Source: Chloranthus sessilifolius
Lineage: Eukaryota; Streptophyta; Magnoliopsida; Chloranthales; Chloranthaceae
Assembly: GCA_021018995.1 (NCBI GenBank)
Contig: CM037585.1
Coordinates: 126,818,831-126,882,830 of the forward strand
Direction of reading: 5' to 3'
DNA: 64,000 nucleotides
In this document: in pieces, positions 21,481-32,309 of the stretch
Numbering within the stretch: the first letter of the stretch is position 1
Layout of the letters: the number at the start of each line of letters is the position of its first letter
Made by a program: the position numbers and the translations under genes
The notes under the pieces: model-generated
Databases searched by the model: none
What the model was told of the DNA's origin: nothing
The model's input: only the letters and a program-made list of their open reading frames with translations

Positions 21481-22326
21481 TTTTACACCTCGATCTGTTC
21501 GAGAAGCAACCTCTTACTCCATTTATGGTCCCTTTTTAGCATCAAAACCATTCAACCGATGCTTTATATATGCAACAAGAACACACCTAAGTATTATATG
21601 CATTTAACACACCTCATTCGATGTATCTTCTATAACTTAATCCAATCTTCTAACACGAATGGAGGAAATCCCTGGTCCCTCACCCAATTCCTTTCCTGAT
21701 CCTCTATGGCCTGATCCAACAAGCCCCACCCCACTCCTCTTTACAAAACCTTCTCTCCTTTCTCTCTATTCTTCCTTCTCTCCTTCTAAGATTTAATTAG
21801 GTTACGTATGGGAGGGACCTCTCCCCCACTTTTACTTATATAGTGAAAGAAAAAAAATTAGTGTGTTTCACACATATACGCCCAGTGTATATATGTTAAA
21901 TTGGTTTCCTTGTGAACCACACATATACGTGATTGGCACATGACGTGTACGGTTCCCAAAAATCTGGGGTTATTACAGGCTAATTCCCCTATTAAACACA
22001 TATACACCCATTTGGGTGTTAAGATTTATCCGTCAAGCTTTGTTCCGATGTGGAACACATACACCTAAGCAAGGTGTTTCGTATTTCACCAAAAGATCCC
22101 TGGTTTGGTGTGTAGCTTGTACACCCAAACCACTTATCCACTGGATTAGGTGTTAAGCTTATACATCGAAATTGTGTATGTGTTTGGTCCAAAAATCTTA
22201 TACAAGGCTCAAACAGACCCGAAATGATCCTGTTTAAAAAATCTGAAACGATGACGCGTTTCTTAACGGACCCACACCTAATCAGGACCTATGGTGTCAG
22301 AAATGTTTTTTTGGGGGGATGTTACA

Positions 22327-23249
22327 CTATAGATCGACATTTAGCTTTTCACACAATCTTAGAGAGAGAGAGTGTTTGGAGTGCATAGTATATAAGAGAA
22401 AAGATTTTTTATCTTTCCATTTTTATTTGACATGAGATTTACTAAGGCAAAATTAGGAGTCTTAAGAGGTTGTGGGCGTGCACAATGGGATGGTTAGGAA
22501 CATTACCAAAAATCAAGGTTGTTACATAAGGAAAATTTAATGAGGCCTTTGATATGATTGGATGGAGATTTGGAGAGAATTTGAGTGAAATTGGACTTTA
22601 TGTCAATTTCTTTGTTATTTTTATATTTATCTCAATTTCTCATGAGAAAATAGAGAATTTCTCAATATTTTAATAAGAGAGATAAGGTTAGGAGTAAAAT
22701 TATAGGGAGGCGCCTAAAATTTGTGTGCATGAACTTTTTCCCAATCTTTTCTTCTCTCCATGAGTTCTATAAGGGTTTTAAGCACATATATTTAAGCAGG
22801 TTATGTAGAATCTAGAAGAGTTAATATAAAAATAATATTTATTGAATTTAAGATGACTTGATCCCATAACCTTTGGTATATTTCTCTAGTCACTAACAAT
22901 TGAGAACTGATATAACTTTTGTTAATAGACCATCATTATTAATTTTTATATTATAAAGATATTTATATGTATTTTCTTATACAAGTTTTAATATTTTTGA
23001 ATCCCTAATTATTTAGGTTCAAAAAATTTGAGGGTTCCTATCGATCTCATTGAGATTACCATTATTACTCAAACAATCAGATTTAAGGTCCCAAAGGTCA
23101 AATTAGTCAATACTAGTTAAATTCCTCATAGACGATAAGAATAGGTCATTGAAGCGTTAACTAGATCATTGAAAGTTATTTCACGAAAATTAAAGTGACA
23201 AAGAAGCATTTATTATATTTAAATGTGTGAGAAAAATCAGGTTATTACA
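22327..23249 (-). repeat. J: probable 5' part of a minus-strand LTR
   Basis: TGTAATAACCTGATTTTTC starts on the minus strand at 23249, a typical LTR start. The 920 bp is A/T-rich and has no ORF. It may be the U3 of LTR1 separated by insertion of LTR2. That is inference. Confidence 0.4.
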
Positions 23250-24921
23250 TCTGTAATAACCCAAAATTTTTGAAAACATTGAGTCGCTGATCTTTGACGA
23301 GAATGCGACCTTTTGACTGATTTGACTGAAGTAAAACGTTTGACCTATGTAACATGGTCTCGAAACCTCACTATTTATAATTGGGCGCACGCCAAGCACA
23401 CTGAATCTCAACTCGTACCGTATGTGGAATGTATGTGTGTTTGTGCATGTTGCACACAAACCTGAAACCAATGCTTGAACTTGGGCCTCAACCCGAATTT
23501 CAACTTGAACCAAGAGTAGACCCGAGCCCAATAACCCAACTTGTCACGTGACACACAACCAAGTATATGTATTTGGCACGGCACGCAAATGTCACCTCGA
23601 ATTTTTGAGACACTTAGATCAGAAAAGTACACTTTTCGCGGAAAGGGTAAAATAGTTAAATGGGAAATTAGTTAATCGAGACCCGAGAGAGCATCGACGG
23701 TGAAAGAATTAGTTTATAAGAGAAGATTAGTCCATCTTGACCTTTGATGGAGAAACTGTGCACCGACTCACAGTGTGCATGCTTAATACCGTGCATGCCC
23801 AATAAGTTAAAAGGATAAAATCCAATAAAAGACCAAATATCTTAGATATTTCCTTGTTTTGCTTGTAAAAAGGGTGTTACCGCTTAATACCATAACCAAG
23901 ACCAAATATAAATGGTGCATAACTTCTCACATAAGTTGTGATGGGCTCTATACCATGTGATCGATAATCACAAACAAACCGTCTGATGGTAAGGCGATGG
24001 TCTCGGAATCCGATGTATGAAAGATGGGAATGAAACTAAATCACCAACATGTGATTCGAGGCAGAATGTGGAACATGGGTTCCCACCAGTAATTTGGCTG
24101 GTGCAAATAATGGGACCCAATCTATTTGTAACATCCCAAACATTTTCAAACCCGAACGCACCCGACCACATGTACGTGTTCGGCATGGCGACGATGCCGC
24201 CCTAAACTTTTAAGAATATAATATGTGTGGAGAAGTGAGTTTAGGATTTTACTTGATCTTATTTTGGCCTTAAATGAAGGCCCGTTCACTGACTTGTAGT
24301 GTGCCGGCTTAGCACCGAATTTGGCCATAAATTAAAAGTAGATATAAATGAGCTTCGTGAGAACATCAGTGGTGAGAGATCTGGATTTAAGTGAAACTAG
24401 ACCATTTTTTACCATTGATGAGAAGCCGTACACCGACTTACAGTGTATCGGCTCAACACTTAGTTAAGCCCTTTAAGTTGAAAGAGGATTAGACCTCTTG
24501 AAATAAAATATCCTTAATATTTTGTTTGTTGTCGTAAGAAAGAGAGAGAGATAATGAGAGAGAACTTTCCACAGTCTGAAACCCTCCTTGAAATCCATAG
24601 TGAGATTCCTCCGCAAGCCTCTTCGTCTTCCTCGTAAGGATCATTGTGGTTTCCGATAGCTCTTGCGATTCTGACCACAAAGAATCTTAAAGCTTCTATC
24701 TCGTTTGGATCGAGGATCGAATGGAAGCATACCTTCAAATGAGCTCAAATCAGCCATCGTAAGCGGGGTGTGCATGATTTAGAAGGTGAAGAGCAATACG
24801 TGCTAATGTGGAACTTCGTTTAGAACTTCATCTTGGCTCGATTGCCTCAAGAACCCGCAAATTCACACCGAAACCCCCTTTCTTTAGGAATCATTGCGAG
24901 TCGTGACAACAACCTTGAAAG

Positions 24922-26445
24922 GTTAGCTTTTAGAGTTATCGCACGATATTGCTGTTTTAAGCTTAGGATTAAAAAAAAAAATCAATGGTTTTTTATTCAA
25001 ATCATGTGTTTTGGGGAAAAATGGATCGAAGAAGAAGAAACCAAAAGAGGGCAAGTTGTAACATTTGCCGCGGCAACCCTGAACCTCACCGCAGTGAGGG
25101 TAATTCTAAAGCACTCGCCACGACGAGTGCTACATTGAAAAACAGGTCATTTCGGCATTGTTCAAACTGGCCATGCCGAGTTTTGGGTGTCAGAAGACCT
25201 TGCCGCGGCGAGCTACTATTCATAGCCAGACACCTGCTCGATATTTTGATCATAACTTTTGACCTTCAAACTCCGATTGGCACGATTCTCACGGCGTTGG
25301 AAAGAGGACAATGAGCCATATAACTTTCATGAATTAACAAATTTATGAATCAAATGTTTTAAAAGTCAAATTTGGACAGGAATTTGGGTCAAGTTCGAAG
25401 TTAACACGAATTTGCCCATTTCCGCCTCAGTGTTGAGAAAACACTTAAGTGTGTCGAAGTTAGTAGTATTTGGAATCAATCCTTAATACATTGTCATATG
25501 ATTAGATATAGATTGAGCATTGGCGATCATTAGTAGGACCTTTGCTTTGCTTCCGTTTTGCACGACTTCGAGATTTGGTAGGGGAAATTCAACATCCATT
25601 TGCACTTTTGATTTTTGATTCATAGATGCCTTTGATATTCATTTCATTTCACTTATTGACTCGCAATTTGTATGATATTCATTTTATTTGCTTTTGACTC
25701 ATAACTCATAAGATAATTGTTGATTTTTAGAATTTTTGAACTTGTGACAATTTGCATGCTCATCTTGAAAGTCTAAAAAAAATGTGTTCCTCATATTTGC
25801 CTTGAAACTTTACACACGAATTTGTTAGTTCCTGAAACAGGAAAAGAAATTGAGGTTTGTCGTGAGTTCTTAAATGATTATTTTGTGTTAGCATTGCATG
25901 TTGATTTAAGGTTCACTCGAATGAACCCCTCTACTCCTTGAATCATGTTGATGGTAAACCTGATACGCACAAGTTGCCCTTGTAACGCAGGGGCTTGTCG
26001 CACTCCCAAAAATTATTCATTAAACGACGATGGTTAGGTAGGGGTTCCCATCGGAAAATCTCCGGCTCTCAAGCTATAAATGCTTGGGAGATTGATTTAA
26101 GTTATTTATTAAGATAAGAAATTACATGTTTTGATACGAAAAAGGATTTGTTGAGGTCCTTCACTAGAATTTTGTCTTAGCATGAAATTGTCATTTCATC
26201 TATGCTCAGTTTTCATTATTAAACCTATTATGGAATCATGCCTTGTTTCTACTTTTTCTTCTACTTTTAATTATGTCTTCAAATCTATGTTTCATTCCGC
26301 TTTTGTGCTATCATTGAATATACTGCTCTATTACGGCTCTTGAATTATGTCACTAATTTATGCATTGATGTGAGAAATTGTAAATGGTATTGAAATTCTC
26401 TCTACTACACTTAGACTGTTAGCTTACCTCGACTATACATCACAG
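24922..26445 (+). other. Inferred leader intron within LTR B (1524 nt)
   Basis: Donor AAAG|GTTAGC at 24922 and acceptor TACATCACAG|GTACAG at 26445, with a branch-like GCTTACC about 20 nt before the acceptor. The dyad array and conserved block lie inside. The same donor-array-acceptor order holds in C's LTRs, LTR1 and probably F. Confidence 0.4.
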
Positions 26446-26540
26446 GTACAGATTGTTATCAGAACCTTGGGCTTAGAGAAAACCCCAGGCCAGTACCGGA
26501 GCAAGAGGCGAATCTTTCGCATTGGGGATTTTACCCATAG
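26445..26540 (+). other. Open tail in LTR B
   Basis: In the shared phase the frame is open for 31 codons from the acceptor to TAG. It begins GTDCYQNLGLRENPRPVPE and ends HWGFYP. Confidence 0.35.
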
Positions 26541-26902
26541 TTTATTGGTATCAAATTGGGTATTTTGTGAACTTCATACTTTAGACATGGTACATTTTTG
26601 GAAATAGTTTATTTTGTGTACAATTGTTGTCACCACTATTTAGGTGACGGTCGGTTGTCGCCGGTGGTTGGATCATTTTGATATTTTCCTTTTGCCACAG
26701 TGTAAATAGGAAATCATATTTTGCCATACGTTATATCGGCTTTAATTTTCTCACTGTGTGGATGTACCAAGTAAATTCTGTATTCAGATTGTGTTCTACG
26801 ATTTGGCGGTTCGATTTTTTTTCAGTTGGTTTAAAGTTTAAAGAGAAAAATTAGATAATTATATCTCAAAAAATTATGTTGGGAAAATCCGAGCTGTCAT
26901 AA

Positions 26903-26916
26903 TTGGTATCAAAGCC
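26903..26916 (+). other. Primer-binding site of element B (tRNA-iMet type)
   Basis: TTGGTATCAAAGCC just inside the LTR end. Confidence 0.7.
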
Positions 26917-27001
26917 TAGGCTTTAGGTCTTATGGGAGACTCAGAGCCATAGCTCTAAGTCCAGGAATATGGCATTAGGGTCTATCTAAACATAGGCTAT
27001 G

Positions 27002-29535
27002 TGTAATATCCCAGATATTTCGAACCCGAACTCGATCAACCCCGTGTGCGTGTCCGGCACAGCGACCGATGTCGCCTTAGGTTTTTGAATAAATAATTAA
27101 ATAATATTGGAATAAATGATGTGCAAAGAGTGCGATTTAGAGCTTGATTGGACGTTTATTGGAAAAGCAGTGCACCGACTCGTGGTGTGCCCTTAACACC
27201 GAAGCTGAACCTTAGAGGATAAGTGGATAGGACTGAACACCTTCGTTCGGTGTGTGCATCTAACACCGAATCAAAACCTAAAGGTGTGCAGATAGAATTT
27301 AGGGTGCAATATCAAGGATATTTAAGGGTTTTCGTTGGGTTATAAGAGAGGGAAGGCTTCTCATGTAAGCCATTCACCTTGCAAAATTTGAGAAAGAGTG
27401 AGAGTTTGAGAGAATCAGAGAAGATAAGATTCTACCATGCGTGAGCCCTTGCACACAACAATCCTGACTTCGTCGTTGATGTTTTGTGCACTCTGTTCGT
27501 CATTGATCGGTTGCCGTAATGGAGCGTGATTCTCGGAAGCGGTAGAGATTCGGGAACTCCAAATTGTTCGAACCCCTTTTTCATGAATGTTGCATCTCGC
27601 GATCATTTCCCTTGCTTTGATGAGGTAGAAATCAATCTGTGATCGTAGATGACTTCATCTTGTGCCTCTCTCTAATCAATCTCTGTGAAATCACCGTGGA
27701 AATTTGAAGTTTCGTTCCAAAGCCCCCTTTCGCTACACTTCTTAAAGCCGCGAAATCGATCAGCAAAAGGTTAGATTTCCTTTGATGATTAATGGTCTAG
27801 ATTAGTAGATTAAATGCTTGGATTAATTACTTAATATGTGTGTGGAAAGTTTGGGTGAAAATGACGAGAAGCCGTGAGGAAAATGGGTTTCTGAAACTGA
27901 TAAATCACGGAGTTTCTGAAACTCGCGCGCCTGAGCTTTAAAGCTCGCTCGCACGAGCAGCCTTCAAAAAGGCTTCTGAGAGCCTCGCGCACCCAAGGAA
28001 CAGAAGAAGAAAGTGGCTCCAGTGAACCTCTGTTCCTCGCTCGTCCGAGCTGGCTATACCACTGAAACTCTCACGCCAGAGATTCATTTCTTGCGCACCT
28101 GAGCAGCCTTCACTAAGCCTTGTGCACTCGAGGAACAAGAGGAGAAAGAGGCTTCAATGAGCCTCTATGCCTCATGCGCCCGACCCTGAATCTTGCGAGC
28201 CCGAGATTCAGAGTTTGGGCATTTTGGCTTATTTTTCTGAAATTTTTCTAAATCTCTTGCGTGTGTGGTTACCAAACCTTTGATATATGGTTATTGATTG
28301 TCTTAGGATATGTTGTGAGCATCAACCACACTGATAATATATTTCACATCGGTTTGCGTGAAATCATACCGAGGTAGGAGAATCTCAAAATCACTTACAT
28401 TCTGTTTTAATTCATATGGATATTCTGAAATCTTCAAACTTGCATATAACATCTGAACCTTGCATCTGAAAGTATGAATATGATTAAGAACTCTAAATCC
28501 AAAATAAGAACTCTGAAAATCTGAATTTATCGTGAAAGTGAAAATGCATCTGAATCTTGTACACCTGAATCCTGAACTCTGAACTCTGAATTATGTGTTA
28601 TAATATGCATCTCAATTATGTATTAGAATTTTCATCTGATTTAAGGTTCTCTCGAACGAACCCCTCAATTCCTGAACAATGTCAGTTATCTTGGCGCAAG
28701 TTACCCTCATAACGCAGGGGCTTCTTGCATTCCTAAAAAACTGTTCATTGAACGACGATGGCTAGGTAGGGGTTCCCATCAGTATTCCTGCTTTTAAGTT
28801 ATAGAGACTTGGGAGGTTGATTTAAGTTGAGATTTAAGTCATGAATTAGACAAGTTTTGCATATAAAACTAAGAAACAATGAGCATCTGAAAGTCCTTAC
28901 TTGTTTAGAATCTGATTTAAGAATCTGCATTGAAACTTCGAACATGAATCTACATCTGATCCTTGTATTTAAAATTCAGTCATTTAATCTATTTTGAATA
29001 TCTTTTTTGAAAACTATATTAATTAAGATATGATGTGATTGAGATGAGTTTCTTATACTAAGCTTAGACTATTAGCTCACTCCAACTATACATCACAGGT
29101 ACTGATTTAGACATTGCGGCTTGAGGATAGGAGAGTGACTGACTACATTCCAGAGGATGATTCTGAGATTCATCTTGAAGAGTTCTTTCCGGATTAGGAT
29201 TCTTTCTTGTCTTGGTGTATTTCATTTTGTGAGACTAGATACTTGGGCTTGGTACGTCCGGCCTATTTAGTTTATGTTTGGGAATCATGTAATTATTATA
29301 TCTTATTTTGTGAACCATATTTCGGTGATGGTCGGCCTCACTGGTGGTTCATTTCGGTTCTTTTGTCCACGTGTTTTCACATGGAATTAGAACCGTTATT
29401 TTTTGGTATAGAAATGGAGCTTCCTTTCATTATACTATGATAATTGTCTGTGTTCTGTTCGGCTTATCGATTTATCGATAGGTTGGCAAGCCGACCTTCC
29501 CGATATTTCGAATATGGGAAATTCGAGTCTTCACA
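27002..29535 (+). repeat. 5' LTR of element C, 2534 bp
   Basis: It starts TGTAATATCCCAGATATTTC and ends ATTCGAGTCTTCACA. U3 carries repeated CACCGACTCG...TTAACACCGAA dyads (27173-27275). A donor-like CAAAAG|GTTAGA is at 27770 and the acceptor CATCACAG|GT at 29098. Between them lies an array of CTCGCGCGCCTGAGC-like words (27915-28210). The hairpin is at 29324-29342, with a one-base loss in the right arm compared with the 3' LTR. Confidence 0.9.
27915..28210. repeat. GC-rich dyad array (CTCGCGCGCCYGAGC words) in C 5' LTR
   Basis: Irregularly repeated CTCGC...GAGC words, e.g. AAAGCTCGCTCGCACGAGCAG, spaced by AGGCTTC/AGCCTTC phrases. A matching array sits in the 3' LTR at 50455-50775. Confidence 0.8.
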
Positions 29536-29536
29536 G

Positions 29537-29549
29537 TTGGTATCAAAGC
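29537..29549 (+). other. Primer-binding site of element C (tRNA-iMet type)
   Basis: TTGGTATCAAAGC one base after the LTR end ...TTCACA. Confidence 0.75.
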
Positions 29550-29647
29550 TATGGCTCTAGATCCAGATTCCATAGGACTCTGGGCATAATTGTCTTTACA
29601 ATCGATACTGATCAAACATTATTATTATTTAACAATGACAGATCAGC

Positions 29648-30928
29648 ATGACCCCAAGATTCAGAGGCAGAGGTGGAGGTAGAGATGGACCGAGGACGGT
29701 TCCGTTGGTGGATGCTCGAGAGGGCGTTGGTACATCTAGAGGAGTTGGGATCGCTACCAATCCTAATGAAATTCCTATTGGTGGTAGGGGTAGTGACGGA
29801 CGTGTTGAGTAAGTGTTGGAGGCCTTGGCCAACAACATGGCACAATAGACAACATCTATGGCTCAACAAGCACAGTTACTTGTGGCCAGGAATCAATCGT
29901 CAGGGTTTACAGAGTTGCGGAGGATGCACCCTCCTAATTTTTCAGGTCAGACTGATCCATTGGAAGCCTAGAAGTGGCTTAATGATTTGGAGAAGATGTT
30001 CGAGGTGCTTCAGCGTACTGAGATAGACATGGTACGATGGGCATCTTTCACTTTTTATGGAGAGGCTGACCCGTGGTGGAAATCTATGAAGAGGGCACAG
30101 GAACAAGATACTCAAAATATTCCATGGACCTGGGCCGAGTTTGTAGAGGTCTTCAATGATGAGTACTTTCCCCGCATAGTACGGAATCAATGGGAGGTCC
30201 AGTTCATCAAACTGGAGCAAGGCGATATGACAATGCATGAGTATGGTGCCGAGTTTACGAGACTCTCGAGGTTTGTACCTCTACACGTGGCCACTGAGTT
30301 GATGAAGGCCTAGAAGTTTCAGCATGGAATAAGGCCAAATATATAAGAGAGAGTGTCGATGTGGGAGATGGAGACCTATGGGGGAGTTATGTCGAAGGTC
30401 CTCATCGCTGAAGAAGACATTCAGAAGCAATTTTTGAGGAGGATCAGATGAATCGGAACTGGATTGGCCAGGGGTAGTCTAGTGCTTCTGAGTAGGCAAG
30501 CAAGAAGCCGAGATTCTCGAAACCGTCGATATATCCTACTCAGCCGGCTTACTCGTGTCCCGCTACCTATTCTGGGCCATCCTCCTATCGCGAGCCGTCT
30601 AGGACATTATCTATGCGACCTTTCTGTTCTTCGGGCATAGTTGCGAGTGGACCATCTGTGACACAGAGATCATCTCGTGTTGCGCCTTTTACTCTTGCCT
30701 CATTGTGTACAAGGTGTGGAAAACCACACAAGACGGATGACTGCAGGAGGAACATTGGAGCTTGCTTCAGGTGTCGTAAGATTGGCCACATGGTCAGGGA
30801 TTGTCCGGAGGAGAGCAAGGAAAGGACTATTTCGGCATCTACTCAGAGATCTTTTCGACCTACTGTTCAGGGACGAGCTTAAAACGTTATAGCTGTTGAT
30901 GCCTAGACATCCAATGACATCATCCAAG
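29648..30928 (+). pseudogene. Element C gag
   Basis: The best start is ATG at 29648 (MTPRFRGRGGGRDGPRTVP), giving a Gly/Arg-rich N-terminus. The frame is interrupted by stops but continues through FTELRRMHPPNFSGQTDP, KMFEVLQRTEIDMVRWASF and IPWTWAEFVEVFNDEYFP (capsid, PF03732-like, 29930-30313). After more stops and a frameshift come CTRCGKPHKTDDC and CFRCRKIGHMVRDC (CCHC knuckle, about 30705-30800). The last exon codon is split at ATCCAAG (30928). Gag would form the particle. The stop codons show it is inactive. Confidence 0.85.
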
Positions 30929-31089
30929 GTATGAATTACTATGGATTGTGAGTCTAAGTTCTCGTATTTTAGATAAAGAAGATGCATAAAATGAGATAAT
31001 CTTAGGAATTGCTCTTAGGTAATTGCTCTTAGGTAATGCAATAAACCTCTTGTATGAACATCTAATTGAATAACATGCGTGAAAACTAG
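30929..31089 (+). other. Inferred 161-nt intron between gag and protease of element C
   Basis: ATCCAAG|GTATGA opens it and AAAACTAG|GTACCTTA closes it. Removal keeps frame from gag into protease at the same Gly codon as in element A. A branch-like CTAAT lies about 30 nt before the acceptor. It contains a small direct repeat of GCTCTTAGGTAAT. Confidence 0.55.
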
Positions 31090-32309
31090 GTACCTTACAA
31101 ATGTATCACGAGGGTCATTATTTTTGTTGCGAGGCACGAGTATTGATAGATCCAAGATCTACCCACTCTTTTGTGACACCCTAGTTTGCAGTAAAATTGA
31201 ATGTCACCCCTAAACCTTTAGATTTCATTTTAGCTGTATCAATCCCTACGGGAAACCCGGTGACCACCGACATAGTGTATTATTCAGTTATTGTCGCCAT
31301 CAGGGATTATGAAGATCATGAAGTTGTGGTCGTTTTGATCTTACTAGATATGCATGGGTTTGATGTGATCCTTGGTATGGACTGGTTGTCCACTCACGAT
31401 GCGAATGTCGACTGCCAAAGAAAAATAGTTACCTTTCATCTCAATGTGGGCAGATCATTTAGATTTTTCGACATGCGATCGACCATAGTACTATTTATCT
31501 CTTCGATTCGAGCTCATCGTATGATGAGGAACGGATGTAGTGGATATCTTGCATTCTTGCAAGAGAAAAAGGAAGGGGAGAGTATTATTACGGACATTCC
31601 GGTTGCATGCAAGTTTTTTTATGTATTTCCTAAAGATCTCCTTGGACTACCACCTGATCGAGAGATCGAGTTCGTGATTGAGTTGGCTCCAGGCACCGAG
31701 CCATTGTCGAAAGCTCTGTATCGCATGGCTCCTATATAGTTGAAGGAACTGAAGGAGCATTTACAAGAGCTTCTAGACAAAGGGTTTATCCGACCTAGTG
31801 TGTCTCCTTGGGGAGCACCGGTCTTGTTTGTCAAAAAGAAGGATGGCTCGATGTGGCTCTACATCGACTATCGGCAGTTAAATAAGTTGATGATTAAGAA
31901 TCGTTATCCACTCTAATAAATTGATGACCTTTTTGATCAACTACAAGGTGAAAAGTTTTTCTCAAAGATCGACTTGAGGTCAAGATACCATTAGTTGAAG
32001 ATCAAGGCTGGGGACATTTCAAAGAATGCATTCCGTAGGAGGTATGGTCATTATGAGTTCTTAGTGATGCCATTTGGGTTGACGAACACGCCGATATCAT
32101 TTATGGATCTGATGAACCAGGTATTCAAACCACACCTTGACCAATCTGTGGTGGTTTTCATAGATGATATCCTCATCTATTCGAAGACAAGAGAGGAGCA
32201 TGAGCAACACTTACGAGTGGCTCTTCAGACACTTAGAGACCATAAGTTGTATGCAAAACTCAACAAGTGTGAGTTTTGGCTTGAGCAGGTCAATTTTTTG
32301 GGCCATGTT
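31090..32309 (+). pseudogene. Element C protease and reverse transcriptase (5' part of pol)
   Basis: The protease has ARVLIDPRSTHSFVTP, where Arg replaces the usual Gly after the active-site dipeptide, and an internal TAG. LDMHGFDVILGMDWLSTHDA is intact. RT blocks follow: [53 protein letters not shown] and [13 protein letters not shown] (FIDD catalytic site, about 32155-32166). At least four stops interrupt RT. The frame ends at the D insertion at 32309 and resumes in phase at 44760. Confidence 0.9.

Larger units (their letters stand above)
19817..22326 (-). repeat. LTR2 (minus), 2510 bp, same superfamily as LTR A
   Basis: On the minus strand it runs from TGTAACATCCCCCC (22326) to ...CGGGCTGTGACA (19817). 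It shares long stretches with LTR A: GAGCAATATAGCATCGAGCC, CGGTCACGGATATCCTG, CGCCACGTCGGTGGGGTA, and the conserved GACTATACGTCGCAGGT. Where LTR A has TCGATTAATCGA words, LTR2 has CTCGCTCGAGCGG words (21240-21480). No primer site or polypurine tract adjoins it, so it looks like a solo LTR, but the flanking 5-mers do not match. Confidence 0.75.
23252..26900 (+). repeat. 5' LTR of element B, about 3.65 kb
   Basis: It starts TGTAATAACCCAAAATTTTTG and ends GGGAAAATCCGAGCTGTCATA before the primer site. A second LTR-like start lies at 24127. U3 repeats with CACCGACT...GTGTGC lie near 23762, 24283 and 24430. A GA tract (24541-24565) leads the leader. The donor-like GAAAG|GTTAGC is at 24922. A GC-rich dyad array (GCCGCGGC, CACTCGCCACGACGAGTGC) spans 25065-25215. 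The conserved block is at 25245-25345, the acceptor CATCACAG|GT at 26445, and the hairpin at 26643. Confidence 0.8.

Noticed and set aside
19817-22326. LTR2 as one end of a full-length element
   Set aside because: No primer site lies below 19817 and no polypurine tract or coding sequence above 22326. Its flanks also lack a matching 5-bp duplication, so only an LTR is called.
23980-24126. tRNA-like or SINE-like segment (GATGGTAAGGCGATGG ... GTGATTCGAGGC) in both LTRs of B (second copy 56010-56154)
   Set aside because: A- and B-box-like words are weak, there is no cloverleaf I can draw, and it is part of both LTR copies, so I do not call a tRNA gene or SINE.
29673-30026. 117-codon plus-strand frame in element C
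   Set aside because: It is a shifted frame over gag. The recognisable gag residues lie in the frame starting at 29648.
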